In this document: positions 22,755 to 34,556 of the stretch, piece by piece | How positions within the stretch are numbered: position 1 is the stretch's first letter | Layout: the number at the start of each line of letters is the position of its first letter | From: Mactromeris polynyma | Lineage: Eukaryota > Mollusca > Bivalvia > Venerida > Mactridae | Direction of reading: 5' to 3' | Assembly: GCA_032209605.1 (NCBI GenBank) | Contig: JASFXZ010000001.1 | Coordinates: forward strand, 33,918,619 to 33,982,618 | DNA length: 64,000 nt | The notes under the pieces: generated by a model | What the model was told of the DNA's origin: nothing | The model's input: the letters and a program-made list of their open reading frames with translations, nothing else | The model's database searches: none | Program-made: the position numbers and the translations under genes

Positions 22755-22845
22755 GATAGCTAGGCAAAGCGGTCAGGGAGTAAAACGTCCAACCTTAGAG
22801 TTCGACTCTCGTCCCTGAATTCGGAGCCAATTGTGGTAGGTTACC
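22755..22845 (+). repeat. Degenerate tRNA-like SINE remnant
   Basis: A segment AGCTAGGCAAAGCGGTCAGG followed by TTAGAGTTCGACTCTCGTCC resembles A- and B-box regions of a tRNA-derived SINE. It is too eroded for a cloverleaf. Confidence 0.4.
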
Positions 22846-23382
22846 CACCAAGCAGTTATGCGTGTGATTGGTATTTGTTGTTATATTACTAGGCAGCATT
22901 AATCTGGCACTTATTAATCTTCGCCTCTCTCTTCATGCACGATCGCTGTTCTCGTCGAGCGGTCACGTGATAATTAATACTCTTCGTATTACGCCGACGA
23001 TTATTTACGGAAAAGTACGAATACCCCTAAGTTCCAGATAAATACGGTACTACTATAGCTTGTTTCACACTTAATGTAAAATAAATAAGTTCGAACTAAG
23101 ATAGCTAATATCGCAAATATGTTAATTGTGTTACACAAGTAAGTCAGCTAATAGTTTATGTATATTCTCAAGACAAGGAGTAAACCACACTTTCTGTGAA
23201 CATTTCAGCTTTATTCCGCCATCACCAAAATCAAAAAAGAAACATCCCTGTGGTTAATCTATTAAAATATTTCACGTCTCCATTCTTTGTTCAGTCAGTG
23301 ATTTATTAACCATTCATTGAATGATGTGATTACATATTCGATATTGATGAAGCTAGACGATGGATGGATCTTTATTTCCTAC

Positions 23383-23447
23383 CTGTTAACAAATTCTGCA
23401 ATGTTAATCTGTATTTCATTCTGTCCACTATCTACGTCATTTGACAT
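23383..23447 (-). CDS. Candidate initial coding exon, gene unknown
   Basis: On the minus strand, ATG at 23447 in a good initiation context (AACAATGT) opens 21 codons, MSNDVDSGQNEIQINIAEFV then N, and ends at AG|GTAGGA. The peptide is acidic and not recognised. Position and strand would allow it to be a first coding exon of the myosin-chitin synthase, but no connecting motor exons were found between 23.4 and 14.4 kb. It could equally be chance. Confidence 0.2.
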
Positions 23448-24694
23448 TGTTCCTATACTGTTTTAATTCCTCACAAATCCCTTGTTACACAACATACATG
23501 TTTTTTAAAACCACTTATTTTAAAATGAAATGCCTTTAATAGTGTCACAACTCAATTTGCGAAACCAACTTAACACACATGTCCGTACTATTCGTTCATT
23601 ATTCAACACTTTTATTTAGTAAGTTTATAATGATTGGCTTTCCTCGGTCTGAATATTATTGGTGGACATACATGTATTTCCTGGAGGCAAACAATAGAAG
23701 ATTGTCACTGATATCTTCATGGTGTATTGACCATACATACCCTGCATACGATACAAGTCATTGTTGAACAGCCCGGTGGCTATACTGTTTGACTCTAACC
23801 AGACGATAAAATGTCAGACATACTTAGATCTTCAGTAAAGATAATCAGCAACATTCCGTGTACGCCTGTATAAGTTATGATGTTGTTTAGATACATTTGT
23901 ATTAACTTATTTCATGACAAATACAAATTGACGAATTATTTTAAATACACATATATTAATTACTAATACTTTATTCAACTTTAATCTTATAAAGAACATA
24001 GAAGGGTGTAACAATGTACACTTCTCCAGCATTATCCTTTATTTATATCATTAATCGTAATTCTTTTCAAATTTATTTCAATATAATAATTATAATATTT
24101 TATCAAATGCGATAAATGGAAATTTAACACGGTCGCAGTTTCGGTCGGTTACCCAAAATATGCACACAAAGCAAACACTTGTTCTAAGTCTTTTATTTTA
24201 AAAATGAATCGAATCTTTTTTTTTCTGAAAAAAATCTGATTAAAACATCACAGACATTGTATCCAAGCGACGAGACGCTGCTGAGACCAGGACTGTAACA
24301 GGGGAATATCTATCGTACTGTGTGGTCAGATTGAGGTATATATCATCCGGTAAATACTCCGACATGGCAATATATGATTTATCATACACTCAAAAACATA
24401 CTGACATTGTAAATATTCTACCAACCAGATTACTGTTGTATAAATGGTCATTCTTTGTGTACGGTTGTTGTCAATAAACAAGGAACAGACACCGGTCAAA
24501 CATGTAGTATTGTAAACAGTTCCCTATATCCAACTGCTTTGACTGTAGACATTTTGTTTACGGAATAAAGTCAAGGCTAAATCGCCAACAGTTGGTATTC
24601 AGAAAATATTATAAGCTTCTTTAACTGTGCAAACGATCCATTAATTTATTAACACATTTGATAACATTTTATTGTACAATGTTACCTGAGTTTG

Positions 24695-24770
24695 TACACG
24701 TGAAGGACGTCGTAGAGCACGCGACTACCAACCAGGAGATGAAGGTTTGATCCCTGTGTGAGACTTACGT
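24695..24770 (+). repeat. tRNA-like SINE remnant
   Basis: GTCGTAGAGCACGCGACTAC (A-box-like) is followed at tRNA spacing by GAAGGTTTGATCCCTGTG (B-box-like). Remainder not recognised. Confidence 0.5.
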
Positions 24771-25681
24771 TCTACGTGGCAATGGGACTGAAGATAATGA
24801 TCTACAATCATGTATCCCCTCCTTCTGATGTAAGTGTTGTTAGTTGCGTGGACAAACACGTTGGTGTTGTTTGGTCAAACCGTACATAGCTGAAATAAAT
24901 ATAAGACAATATAAGTTAAATATAAATTATTTAGTACAATTATTGTCTTACCAGTTGAACAACGTTAAAATCATATCATGTTAATCCAGCCAAGACCCTT
25001 AGCAAAATTTCTTGTACATGCCTATATGATCAGACGAAACATGTTATGATAAAACCTGCTTGACCGTCTTTGGATGATTATGTACCGTCTCTCTAAGGGA
25101 GAGTGTTTTACACGCATGCAATACCAAACACCGTAGCGCCGTGCGGTTTATTCAACCGCGAACGTATGAATATATTACCAGGACCAATAAATTTCAAAAT
25201 TGGTGTATTGGAATGTTCATGTTTTTCCGTAAGCTTGCCGGAGAAAAAGCCGCGGTTGTGTTTGATAGAAAAGTAATCCAAAAAGCAGTTTACGCACGAG
25301 GACATTTCCTCACCTAAATTGATCGGTCCTGCAAGTTCACACACCTGTTCGCGGTCAATATAACAGCACTATAGCAATAGGTGAACCTGTCCACCTCTGC
25401 GAGATAAAAGCCAGATTGCCTTGAGCGACATTACCTTGTCCATGACCCCGAACACTTCAGACTTCTATTACCATTGTACTGACAAATACTGTTACCTAAT
25501 ATAATAAACATACCGTGGTCGATTTAATGTAAATCACGCTTGGTAAATAAGAGGATAACGAATAAAATATGAGAACAGCTTTAACGGACAGGAGACAGAT
25601 GAGTAAATAGAAAGTATTCCCTATAATAGATAGTGGGTATCTACTTTAGTCGAAGGGGCGTAGCAATCACTATATCCCTAG

Positions 25682-26459
25682 TACAGTGTATCCTCCTCAG
25701 AGCGACCCTCTCTTGAGAAACAACCTCTCTTCACAAACTGTGTCGATTTTTCCTGTAGTAAAAATTCACAACCAACTTCACCTCCGTACAGCAATTACCT
25801 CTCAACAACAGCCACAATGTGCGTCTCCCGAGGGTCGCTGATCTGCAGAGTTTGCACTAAATTATATTCGGAGTTGTGTGGAAGTACAAGCCAACATCAT
25901 CATGATAATATATACAAAATATGTACTCATATTTCCACATTATACCGTAACAGCAATATCAGTAACTTCATTCCGTACTGTTCATTTAATATAATTACAT
26001 ATGTACATTAACCTGTCAGATCCTATGACCCTCACTGTACATCAAACTGCATACCTGGAGGTAAAACACTGCTTACGCGTTCATAGTTGATGCTAACTTA
26101 ATTAACAAAACAAATAAACGAGTCACCTCACTGCGTAAATTAACAGGCAGGTGTATAAACACTGAAAGATTGGAAGAAAACCAGTTCCGAAGGAAAGTTT
26201 TACATCCAGGAAATAGTATACCTGTTGAAATGATAAAGATAACAAATAATTATATATGTGTAGCCTGGTGGGGAAACAATATGATATATATTTATGTACA
26301 GTGAATCACCCACAAGAGCTGCCAATGTCGGTTGTTGTTGAGAGGTGTGCTGCTCTATAGAGGTTTAGCTGGCAGTAGATTCTTACTGCATGAAAATGGA
26401 TACTGTCGTTGAAGAAAAATTACTCAAGAGATGGCGATTTTGAGAGGTTGTAGTGTATG
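25682..26459. mobile_element. Possible foldback or MITE-like element
   Basis: The left arm (25682-25822) and right arm (26318-26459) are imperfect inverted repeats. ACCTCTCAACAACAGCCACA at the left pairs with TGTCGGTTGTTGTTGAGAGG at the right, and the outer ends (GTATCCTCCTCAGAGCGACC against the complement of GGCGATTTTGAGAGGTTGTA) are also related. A partial relative of the left arm occurs at 39068-39165. No transposase is visible and the target duplication is not clear. Confidence 0.4.
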
Positions 26460-27164
26460 TGTTGATTTTTTGTACTATTACATTTAAAGATATATTTTGC
26501 TCATTTGTTTGTTCATTTGTTTACCTAACGAACATGGAAAACACATACTTTATCTAGTTAAAACTTCAATAAATATACATTATCACAGAATACATTTATA
26601 ATGTATTTCTCTGTATTAAAAAAGACGTTTGTATTATCATAAACTTAAAAAAACTTCCAGTTTTTTAGCAAGTGTGTGTTTTTTACTAGTTTTGTCTGTT
26701 GGTAATATAATTAAGCAAGATTGTTTTAAACGGTTATACATGACAATGGCTCTGATTAATGATGTTTTAGACTATGTAACAACAATGATTGACGAAGCCA
26801 ATTAAAACAATTAGGTCCAGATGAGCCCGATACATCTTTAACATGCAAACTTGTTGAGTAGAAATTAAAGGCAACATAAAGCCAAACATATAACTGTACA
26901 TTTATGGACATTTGGTTTATCAAAATGGAAAAAAATGGGCTTCTCCAAACTCTCATTAATTTCAATTATAGGTTGATTCTGATGATATTTTTATTCTTTC
27001 AGACGGTTCTCCTTATGTATCAGATTCAACTGATTCTGAAGTGCCAAGCCATGAAATTGTTCCATGGTTTACAAGTTTGTATTGCCTTCTACTGGCAATT
27101 ATTTCAAGTCCATGTTCTCTGGTGTAGGAAATGAAAAGCGGAAGTAGTTCTTTACTACGAAATA

Positions 27165-27188
27165 CCACGGACCTATATAGGTCCGTGG
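27165..27188. repeat. 24-base perfect palindrome
   Basis: CCACGGACCTAT followed directly by its exact reverse complement. It could be a solo terminal repeat pair of a deleted transposon or a binding site; nothing around it decides. Confidence 0.9.
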
Positions 27189-27554
27189 AAATACATATAA
27201 TACAAAATGGAAACGCAACAATCATCTGGTGGGTAAATTCTGGTTTTTATTCTCACGAAGGTTTATGTAATGCTATACCGGAAAGTTCCTGCGAACTATA
27301 AACGACGGCCTTTTAGAGATTAGGAAAGCTTTGTTTAGTTCTGCAGTTTTGAACAGCTGGTTACTACATGATGAATTTCTCGTAGGATTCCGTCATGATA
27401 ATACGTGTCCGTGTAGAACACACGGAAATAGAACATGCAACGTTAGCATTGTACTTATATGTCTGAAATCAGATGTTTTTCATGTTTTTCCCCCTGAAGT
27501 TAGTTTCCTGGCGGTCTGTGAGCCAACTCGGGGTATCTATTTAATATACTATTA

Positions 27555-27691
27555 GTTATACAGGTTGTTGACAGGGTAAATGGGGAAATATAACCTGTCT
27601 GTGTGTCATATAACCCGAGGCGTTAGCCGAGGGTTATATGAATCGCAGACAGGTTATATCCCCCATATACCCTATCAACAACCAGTATAAC
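27555..27691. mobile_element. Foldback element with ~60-base arms
   Basis: The arms GTTATACAGGTTGTTGACAG...ATATAACCTGTCTG...TCATATAACCC and the complementary right arm flank a short loop, GAGGCGTTAGCCGA. Mismatches are scattered but the outer and inner ends both pair. Single-strand folding would give one long hairpin. No coding sequence. Confidence 0.75.
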
Positions 27692-27699
27692 GAATTTAT

Positions 27700-28900
27700 A
27701 ATACTGCAAATCCGTGTTTTCATAAGAATTAAGTTAAACAAGCAATGTTTCGATGCCTAGCTCTAGATCTTAGAATTAGATATGTGCATTTTTGCTGTTT
27801 TTGGTTCATACAATTGTTTAGAGTGTTTTAGTAATGTATAATATCAATAATTAAAACGTATTCCTTTTAAAATATTTCGGAAATTACTTGCTGTAGATCA
27901 AATTTATTTTATTTCACTCACACGTTATATTGCCTCTGATATATATATATATAGCGTCTGATCACATGGACTTTATCGAGCTGAATTTGGCTCCAACCTT
28001 AAACAATCTATCGTTTTGAATATTAAATTATTAATACAAGTATACATGTAGTCTTTTCAATATTTATTGAATCATGTGTGAAGATCAATTGTCAATTTCT
28101 AGTAACTTACGGATATCAAGAGATAAAAGTTTTCGAGTCGAATTGTCAGCGAAAATTGTCACGAGGTGCATGAAGGGAAAAACGTCATATACCCTGTCAG
28201 CGCCGTGTATATAGAATCCTATACGCGAGCCTTTAACCAATGAAATTACTGGATTTTTCTTTGCAGTATTATAAATATACATGTATGTGCTCATTAGCTA
28301 TATAAGAAACCACAGCAATCCGACAGTGACCCACAGTGGAACAGGCTCAGTACTGAAATATGTATTGAAAGCGTGTGGAATGTACTTCAAACACTCGTAG
28401 TTAATTTCAGAATATACGATCACCATCCTCACAAGCTTTCAGTGCCTTTTAGCTGTAATAAGATTACCATTTGAGTACGGACGTCTGTGAAAGCATTCAA
28501 ATGTTACCATGTGTGAGAATATTCAGACAAGACCTAACGCAACACTTTTCGTGTAGTATGTGTAATATAGTAACTTATGTTTTTGGGTGTATTGCGTATT
28601 TCGAATTCATCAATTTTAATTGGTTATTTGGTTAATAAACAAACATGTTACAAACAAATTACGTATCAATGCTTAATTTATACATTCTGTAATTGTTCTT
28701 TATGTGAAACCAATAACAACGGTATCAGCTGCAGATGTCACACTGTGGGCAAATAATTGTCTTCAGTTTTACATCCCCCGGAGATAACCTAAAAAATTCG
28801 ATAGCAACTTTATTAGAAATAAAATATTGACAAATATGTTCGGATGAATTTGTCGGGGTATATGCATAATTATAATTTGAAACTGTTGTTGATGGTGGCG
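27700..28900. other. AT-rich stretch, nothing recognised
   Basis: Contains a short (AT)n run near 27938. No supported gene. Confidence 0.4.
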
Positions 28901-28905
28901 AATGC

Positions 28906-30626
28906 GTTGGTGGTATGAGGTATTCAGCGAAATGGTTACTCACGCTATATGTAGTCAGTAACGGTATGATGTATTCAGCAAACAGGTTGAACACGCTGTG
29001 GGGTCAGGTATGATATGTGGTATTCAGCAAGCAGGTTGAACACGCTGTGTGGTCAGGTATGATATGTGGTATTCAGCAAGCAGGTTGGACACGCTGTGGG
29101 GTCAGGTATGATATGTGGTATTCAGCAAACAGGTTGGACACGCTGTGTGGTCAGGTATGATATGTGGTATTCAGCAAGCAGGTTGAACACGATGTGTGGT
29201 CAGGTATGATATGTGGTATTTAGCAAGCAGGTTGAACACGCTGTGTGGTCAGGTATGATATGTGGTATTCAGCAAGCAGTTTGAACACGCTGTGTGGTCA
29301 GGTATGATATGTGGTATTCAGCAAACAGGTTGAACACGCTTTGTGGTCAGGTATGATATGTGGTATTCAGCAAGCAGTTTGAACACGCTGTGTGGTCAGG
29401 TATGATATGTTGTGTTCAGCAAACAGGTTGAACACGCTGTGTGGTCAGGTATGATATGTGGTATTCAGCAAACAGGTTGAACACGCTGTGTGGTCAGGTA
29501 TGATATGTTGTGTTCAGCAAACAGGTTGAACACGCTGTGAGGTCAGGTATGATATGTTGTGTTCAGCAAACAGGTTGAACACGCTGTGTGGTCAGGTATG
29601 ATATGTGGTATTCAGCAAACAGGTTGAACACGCTGTGTGGTCATGTATGATATGTTGTGTTCAGCAAACAGGTTGAACACGCTTTGTGGTCAGGTATGAT
29701 ATGTGGTATTCAGCAAGCTAGTTGAACACGCTATAAAGTCAGTTATGGTTTGAAGTATTACGCAACAGGTTGTTGAACACGCTATGTAGTCAGTTATGGT
29801 TTGAAGTATTCGGCAAACAGGTTGAACACGCTAGGTTGTCAGACATGGTATGAAGTATTCAGCAAACAGGTTAACCACGCTAGGTAGTCAGTCATGGTAT
29901 GTAGTAATCAGCAAACATGTTGACCACGCTAGGAAGTCAGTCATGGTATGTAGTATTCAGCAAACAGGTTGACCACGCTAAATAGTCAGTCATGGTATGT
30001 ATTATTCAGCAAACAGGTTGAACACGCTAAATAGTCAGTCATGGTATGTATTATTCAGCAAACAGGTTGAACACGCTAGGTTGTCAGACATGGTATGAAG
30101 TATTCAGCAAACAGGTTAACCACGCTAGGTAGTCAGTCATGGTATGTAGTATTCAGCAAACAGGTTGACCACGCTAAATAGTCAGTCATCGTATGTAGTA
30201 TTCAGCAAACAGGTTGAACACGCTAGGTAGTCAGTCATGGTATGTAGTATTCAGCAAACAGGTTGACCACGCTAAATAGTCAGTCATGGTATGTAGTATT
30301 CAGCAAACAGGTTGAACACGCTATGTAGTCAGTTATGGTTTGAGGTATTCAGCAAGCTGGTTGAACACGCTGTGTAATCAGTTATGATAAGATACATTCA
30401 GCAAGCTGGTTGAACACGCTGTGTAATCAGTTATGATAAGATACATTCAGCAAGCTGGTTGAACACGCTGTGTAATCAGTTATGATAAGATACACCAGCA
30501 AGCTGGTTGAACACGCTGTGTAATCAGTTATGATAAGATACACTCAGCAAGCTGGCTGAACACGCTGTAAAGTTAGTTATTACAGGAGGTATTCAACAAA
30601 ATGGTTGAAAACGCTATATAGTCCGT
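28906..30626. repeat. 49-base tandem array, ~35 copies
   Basis: Units of 49 bases with core ATTCAGCAAACAGGTTGAAC and ACGCT. Three subfamilies lie side by side: GTGTGGTCAGGTATGATATG (about 28.98-29.72 kb), TAGGTAGTCAGTCATGGTAT (about 29.75-30.33 kb) and GTGTAATCAGTTATGATAAG (about 30.35-30.56 kb). The 3' flank to ~30770 is also found after the second array at 34.55-35.15 kb, so array plus flank form a dispersed unit. Confidence 0.95.
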
Positions 30627-30775
30627 TTATGTTTATTCAAGACAAGTTCTATACTCAAGTCGTATTTAGAATCCAACAGATCGAAACGCATTATGATCAG
30701 GCAATTTGGTTACAAGCAGTTTTAAGACATCATGTAGTCAGTTTGTTTGTTGCGCTGCAAGTAAGAATACGCTCC
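30627..30775 (+). repeat. Conserved 3' flank of the 49-base array
   Basis: After the last unit, this segment shares blocks with 35130-35300: a segment around ATCGAAACGC, then ATCAGGCAAT and GGTT, then GTCAGTTTG or GTAAGTTTG and TGCACTGCAAGT-type sequence. Tandem core repeats with a conserved flank are typical of some bivalve mobile elements described as Helitron-like; the class here is inference. Confidence 0.6.
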
Positions 30776-30919
30776 ATTATGAGATAATAATTAGCTTTAA
30801 CATATCGTACATACAAAGCTGGAACAGTAAACGTGTGATTAGTTCATAATTGTCTTAAATTTGAAAACTCTTTATACACCTGAACCCATCCCGTTAGCTG
30901 AAAAGATAAATCGGCATTG

Positions 30920-30995
30920 TAATGTACAACGAGTCGGCATTCTAACCACGCGGTCGTGAGTTTGGATCTGCTATTGGTAAACCAGATCTGTTTTA
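30920..30995 (+). repeat. Degenerate tRNA-like SINE remnant
   Basis: ACGAGTCGGCATTCTAACCA followed by GGTCGTGAGTTTGGATCTG resembles the anticodon and B-box part of a tRNA-derived SINE. Confidence 0.4.
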
Positions 30996-31154
30996 TCCCA
31001 GACAGCTGACACAAGCGTGGTTCTTATCGAGTATCACTTCCATTCATCGCGATCAAGCTTAAATACATAAACGATTGGTGTCAACATTTGTATCTGATGT
31101 CCTGGTGTATTTCCAACACTTGGTTGATCTGTTGTTATCTAGCAGTTTCAATGT

Positions 31155-31411
31155 TTATTTACATGTACTTGTGATTTTTTCAAATGTGTTATTTTGTGTG
31201 ATTCGAGATAATAAAGTAGATTTGAGTTGACTCGAGTGGTACATAAACCTCAATAACTCAGCAGTTAGATCCCGGGTAAAGTCTTTGATTTCTCTGATGA
31301 TACGATTGAAGATAATACGTCCCCAGGTCTGTGTTGGGTTGTTTTCAATCGCAGTGACGTAGCTATTATATTTGGTCGAGAAGCTGGAATGACCGAATTT
31401 CGCCGTGAGTA
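31155..31411 (-). CDS. Candidate 3'-terminal exon, unknown protein
   Basis: On the minus strand a strong acceptor (TTTCAATTAACAG) at 31412 is followed by an 84-codon open frame and a TAA stop. An AATAAA hexamer overlaps the stop (31154-31159). The peptide contains KFGHSSFSTKYNSYV, NNPTQTWGRIIFNRIIREIK and LTAELLRFMYHSSQ. It is mixed hydrophobic and charged and resembles a normal protein C-terminus, but I do not recognise it. The frame extends upstream of the acceptor to an ATG at 31472, so a short intronless gene is an alternative. No partner exon was found. Confidence 0.3.
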
Positions 31412-31479
31412 CTGTTAATTGAAAGTCAGTAGAAACGTTATTTAAACGCAAAACTACCATTAACGAAGTCATTTAAGGC

Positions 31480-33200
31480 AGCTTTATTAAAACAATCGCC
31501 TGTGGTTTGTCGACTGTGTACACTACTTATTTCATTCATTGTCCCTTATGAATATTGTATTGCAAATCGTTTAACAAATTTGAAGCTAATACTTGGGTTA
31601 TATTTTGAGTTGTAAAACCAACTTGAGTTATACCTTGCAAAAGCAATCACCATAGCGACAAAACAGACAAACATGAAAAGCTATACAAATTATAAGAAAC
31701 CACTACATAGACAGAAAAGATGTTATATTTACATAAAATAATGCATACTGGTGTAAGATTCTATTATATAGGTGTAGACAAATATATCACTTTATGAACA
31801 AAACATACACATGATTTATCTACAGACAGCGTACAGTTGAATCAACCATTTATAGTAATATTCTGCATTAGAAAATGTGAAAGCTCACCATGTAAAAATG
31901 GACTAACCCACGGAGGACATTAAATGGCCCACGCCAACCAACACTATACGATATATAAATGCGTGAACAACGTGTGCAGTTTTAGCTTCCCTCCGAAATT
32001 TTAGAAATAAAGTCACTTTAAACGAAGCTAGATATTTCAGTTGTTCTAACTGGGATGTAACTCAAATCTACTGCAGTCTAATACAACATGTGAGTTTGGA
32101 ACGTCGTAATTCCACCATGAAGTAAAGTGAAGCTATTACTATTAGTAACGTTGAGCTATTGGAAAATAACAGTAAACTATTAGTAAGAAATAGGAAAATT
32201 ATTTTATATATAAACTGTTTACAGCAAAGGCAACTATATTTATATCATGTTGATAAATACAGCATCCAGTTAATTAACGTTATTTCGATAGCGAGGATGG
32301 TGAATGAAAGTTAATGTTCGCATACCAGTCATGTGACGTCTTCGTAACGCTAGTATTTAGAGGAGTGAAAATATAGGCACGGAAGTATCGGCCTGGTGGA
32401 CATAAGTTACCATACAGAAAGCGATAGGGAAAAGCTTAAAACGTTTATTGTGGATTTCAGAAATATAACAGAGCAACATATGGGAAATAGATTTCGTGAT
32501 ATATTGGACAGAAGGGGATAACATAAAGTTATTGTTTTCTTTAGAAACTTTGTACGGGGAATAAAGTATTCAGTAGATACAGATAGAACAGGAAATGCAT
32601 AGGAGATTTATATTTTTATTTATGTTCAACAGGAGAGAGATTCTAATTGCAGCACAGTAATTACAAACTGTTTCGTCCTAGTGTGCGAACATCTAATATA
32701 GTCATGATATTTTATTCCGTGAAGTGGAACATAAAGTTGTGTTAGGCAGTTATTTAAATATGTTTAGTTCAGTATTCTATTCGTGCTAGAATGCAAATAT
32801 TTTGATTGAACATTATTTAAATCAACGTTCGAATATTACTTGGGAGGATTTTACACTCGAACGAACGCTTTATTCCAAAATATCACAAATAATTGCAAAT
32901 GATCGTGTGAATGATAAATGAGTAAAACACATGTAAATAATGAAATAGACGTGACATCAACATCAACATAATTGAAGTGTTCACGCTGTTAAAGTACTCG
33001 GTAATTTTAAATAAGACGGTAATTAATAGATTATTTTTTCTGGCAGACATACGTTATTTGATAACGATACAAGAAATAAACTGTGCTAAACTTGAACTAA
33101 ATGAATTAGAATTTATCTTACGTATCAGTTCAAGTGCATGTGTTTTATGACTGTTTTGCACTGACATTTTAGAAGAAAATTTGGCGTCGATTTAAAAAAA
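31480..33200. other. Region upstream of the GPCR exon, nothing recognised
   Basis: AT-rich. An acceptor-like ACATTTTAG about 25 bases before the receptor start codon suggests that a 5' untranslated exon may exist upstream, but no TATA box or initiator could be fixed. Confidence 0.35.
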
Positions 33201-33679
33201 ATGAATTTAACTACGCCTTTAGCTACAGTGGATACTCTGGGATTCCTCAATCATTCAAACATGACTTCGTACAATTTGAGCGACACAGTTGGTGACCAGT
33301 ACGCTATGGAATTTAACAACACTATTGACCATTCTAACATTTCCAACGTAACAATGTCTGACCCTGTATCTAAGGGAACTTTAGTAATGTTGTCAATTTT
33401 GTTTTGCATCATTTGTAGTATTGGGTTGCTAGGCAACAGTTTAGTGATTATTGTGATATTATTTGACAGAAAAATGAGACAATCGGTGACAAATATATTC
33501 ATCATGAATTTGGCGACAGCTGATTTTATCATCATGTTTATAGGAGTTCCAGAAATAGTACAGTTTATGATGGACCGGGGATGGCTTTTGGGGCTGGCCC
33601 TTTGCAAGATCAACCGTTTCACGCTTGTCGTGTGTCTGTATGTCTCCATACTCTCCTTGGTGTTCGTCTGTGTGGAAAG
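33201..33679 (+). CDS. Rhodopsin-family peptide-type GPCR, first coding exon
   Basis: Cell-surface receptor that signals through G proteins; ligand unknown. The exon gives 159 codons plus two bases of Arg. Residues 1-57 form an extracellular tail with seven N-glycosylation sequons (N2, N17, N20, N25, N39, N46, N49). TM1 follows (~60-85, with GN at 78-79), then TM2 (~97-119, with LATAD at 104-108), extracellular loop 1 with W128, the conserved Cys135, and TM3 ending CVE-R at the E/DRY motif. The exon stops exactly there at AG|GTAAGA, a common intron site in peptide GPCRs. The pattern 'RGWLLGLALCK' fits invertebrate neuropeptide receptors, but the subfamily cannot be set from TM1-3. Downstream exons (TM4-TM7) were not identified. 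Confidence 0.88.
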
Positions 33680-34189
33680 GTAAGACAACTATGTTCCTTA
33701 TTTTCTTTTCGCTTATCATTAATACTTATTGAATCTTGCAAAAACGACCTCTCATCATATTTGTGTCCATGATATTGTGTTTGTGATATTCTATACTACG
33801 ACTATTAGAACGCTACGGGATAAGTGACAACGACAGACTTGTCAACTAAAATGTATCAAAATAGAGCTCGCGCTGTGTACATTAATATTTGTATAAATTG
33901 TGTGTTACGGTAGAATATACACAATGTACTATTGAAAATTTGATAAGGGCCACTGTATATTTTGTATGACAATGTTTCTTGTTCAGGTTGAAATTGTTAT
34001 ACATCATTTTTTTATTACATTTCAATGTTTATTTTACCTAATGATCAGCAAAAATGATAAAAAATAACGAACCATTGAAGCGTAACGAATGCAAGAATGA
34101 GGTGAGGGTCAAAATTAAACATTCCGTAGGTGTATGCTGGGATAAGGAAATCTAAACAAATGATTGGGGGGGCTACTTTTAGGTTTGGT

Positions 34190-34556
34190 AACGTATTTGA
34201 TAACCCAAGCATTGATAACCGCTTGTATCGCCTCCTAGTGCTGCAAATAATCCCTCGGATATTCTGTTGTGGGATTCGAGCCCTATTCCTCCAGTAGAGC
34301 TTGACTGAGTTTGCCTGGTCGTTGTTGGCTGAACAAGTCGGACTGATATAGCTACCTAAAGCATGTTCCAGACGTGCTCTATCGGATGATTAAGATCAGG
34401 GGAGCAAGCGGGCCAGTCCATGTGAACGATAGTTGTGGTATCCAGGTACTCGTTGGTTACACGAGCCCTATGTGCACGAGTACCGTCGTCCATGAAAATA
34501 AATTCTGGGCCAATAGCGAAAATTACTATCCAGAAGTAAAGTGCAACTTCACGGTT
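34190..34556 (-). pseudogene. Tc1/mariner transposase fragment
   Basis: The minus strand encodes the C-terminal half of a DDE transposase: FMDDGTRAHRARVTNEYL (with the second catalytic D region), then DWPACSPDLN and PIEHVWNML. A stray residue within the normally contiguous 'DLNPIEHVW' block, a stop after NML and later frame changes break it. Further traces (RIPQQNIRG) continue to ~34190. The N-terminal DNA-binding half is missing: the fragment abuts the 49-base array at 34556. Inactive remnant. Confidence 0.85.

Noticed and set aside
25108..25344. 78-codon minus-strand frame
   Set aside because: Protein-like in places but no recognised motif, no splice sites and GC-richer repeat-like flanks; not enough to call a gene.
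33251..33719. Minus-strand frames opposite the GPCR exon
   Set aside because: Antisense shadows of the receptor exon.
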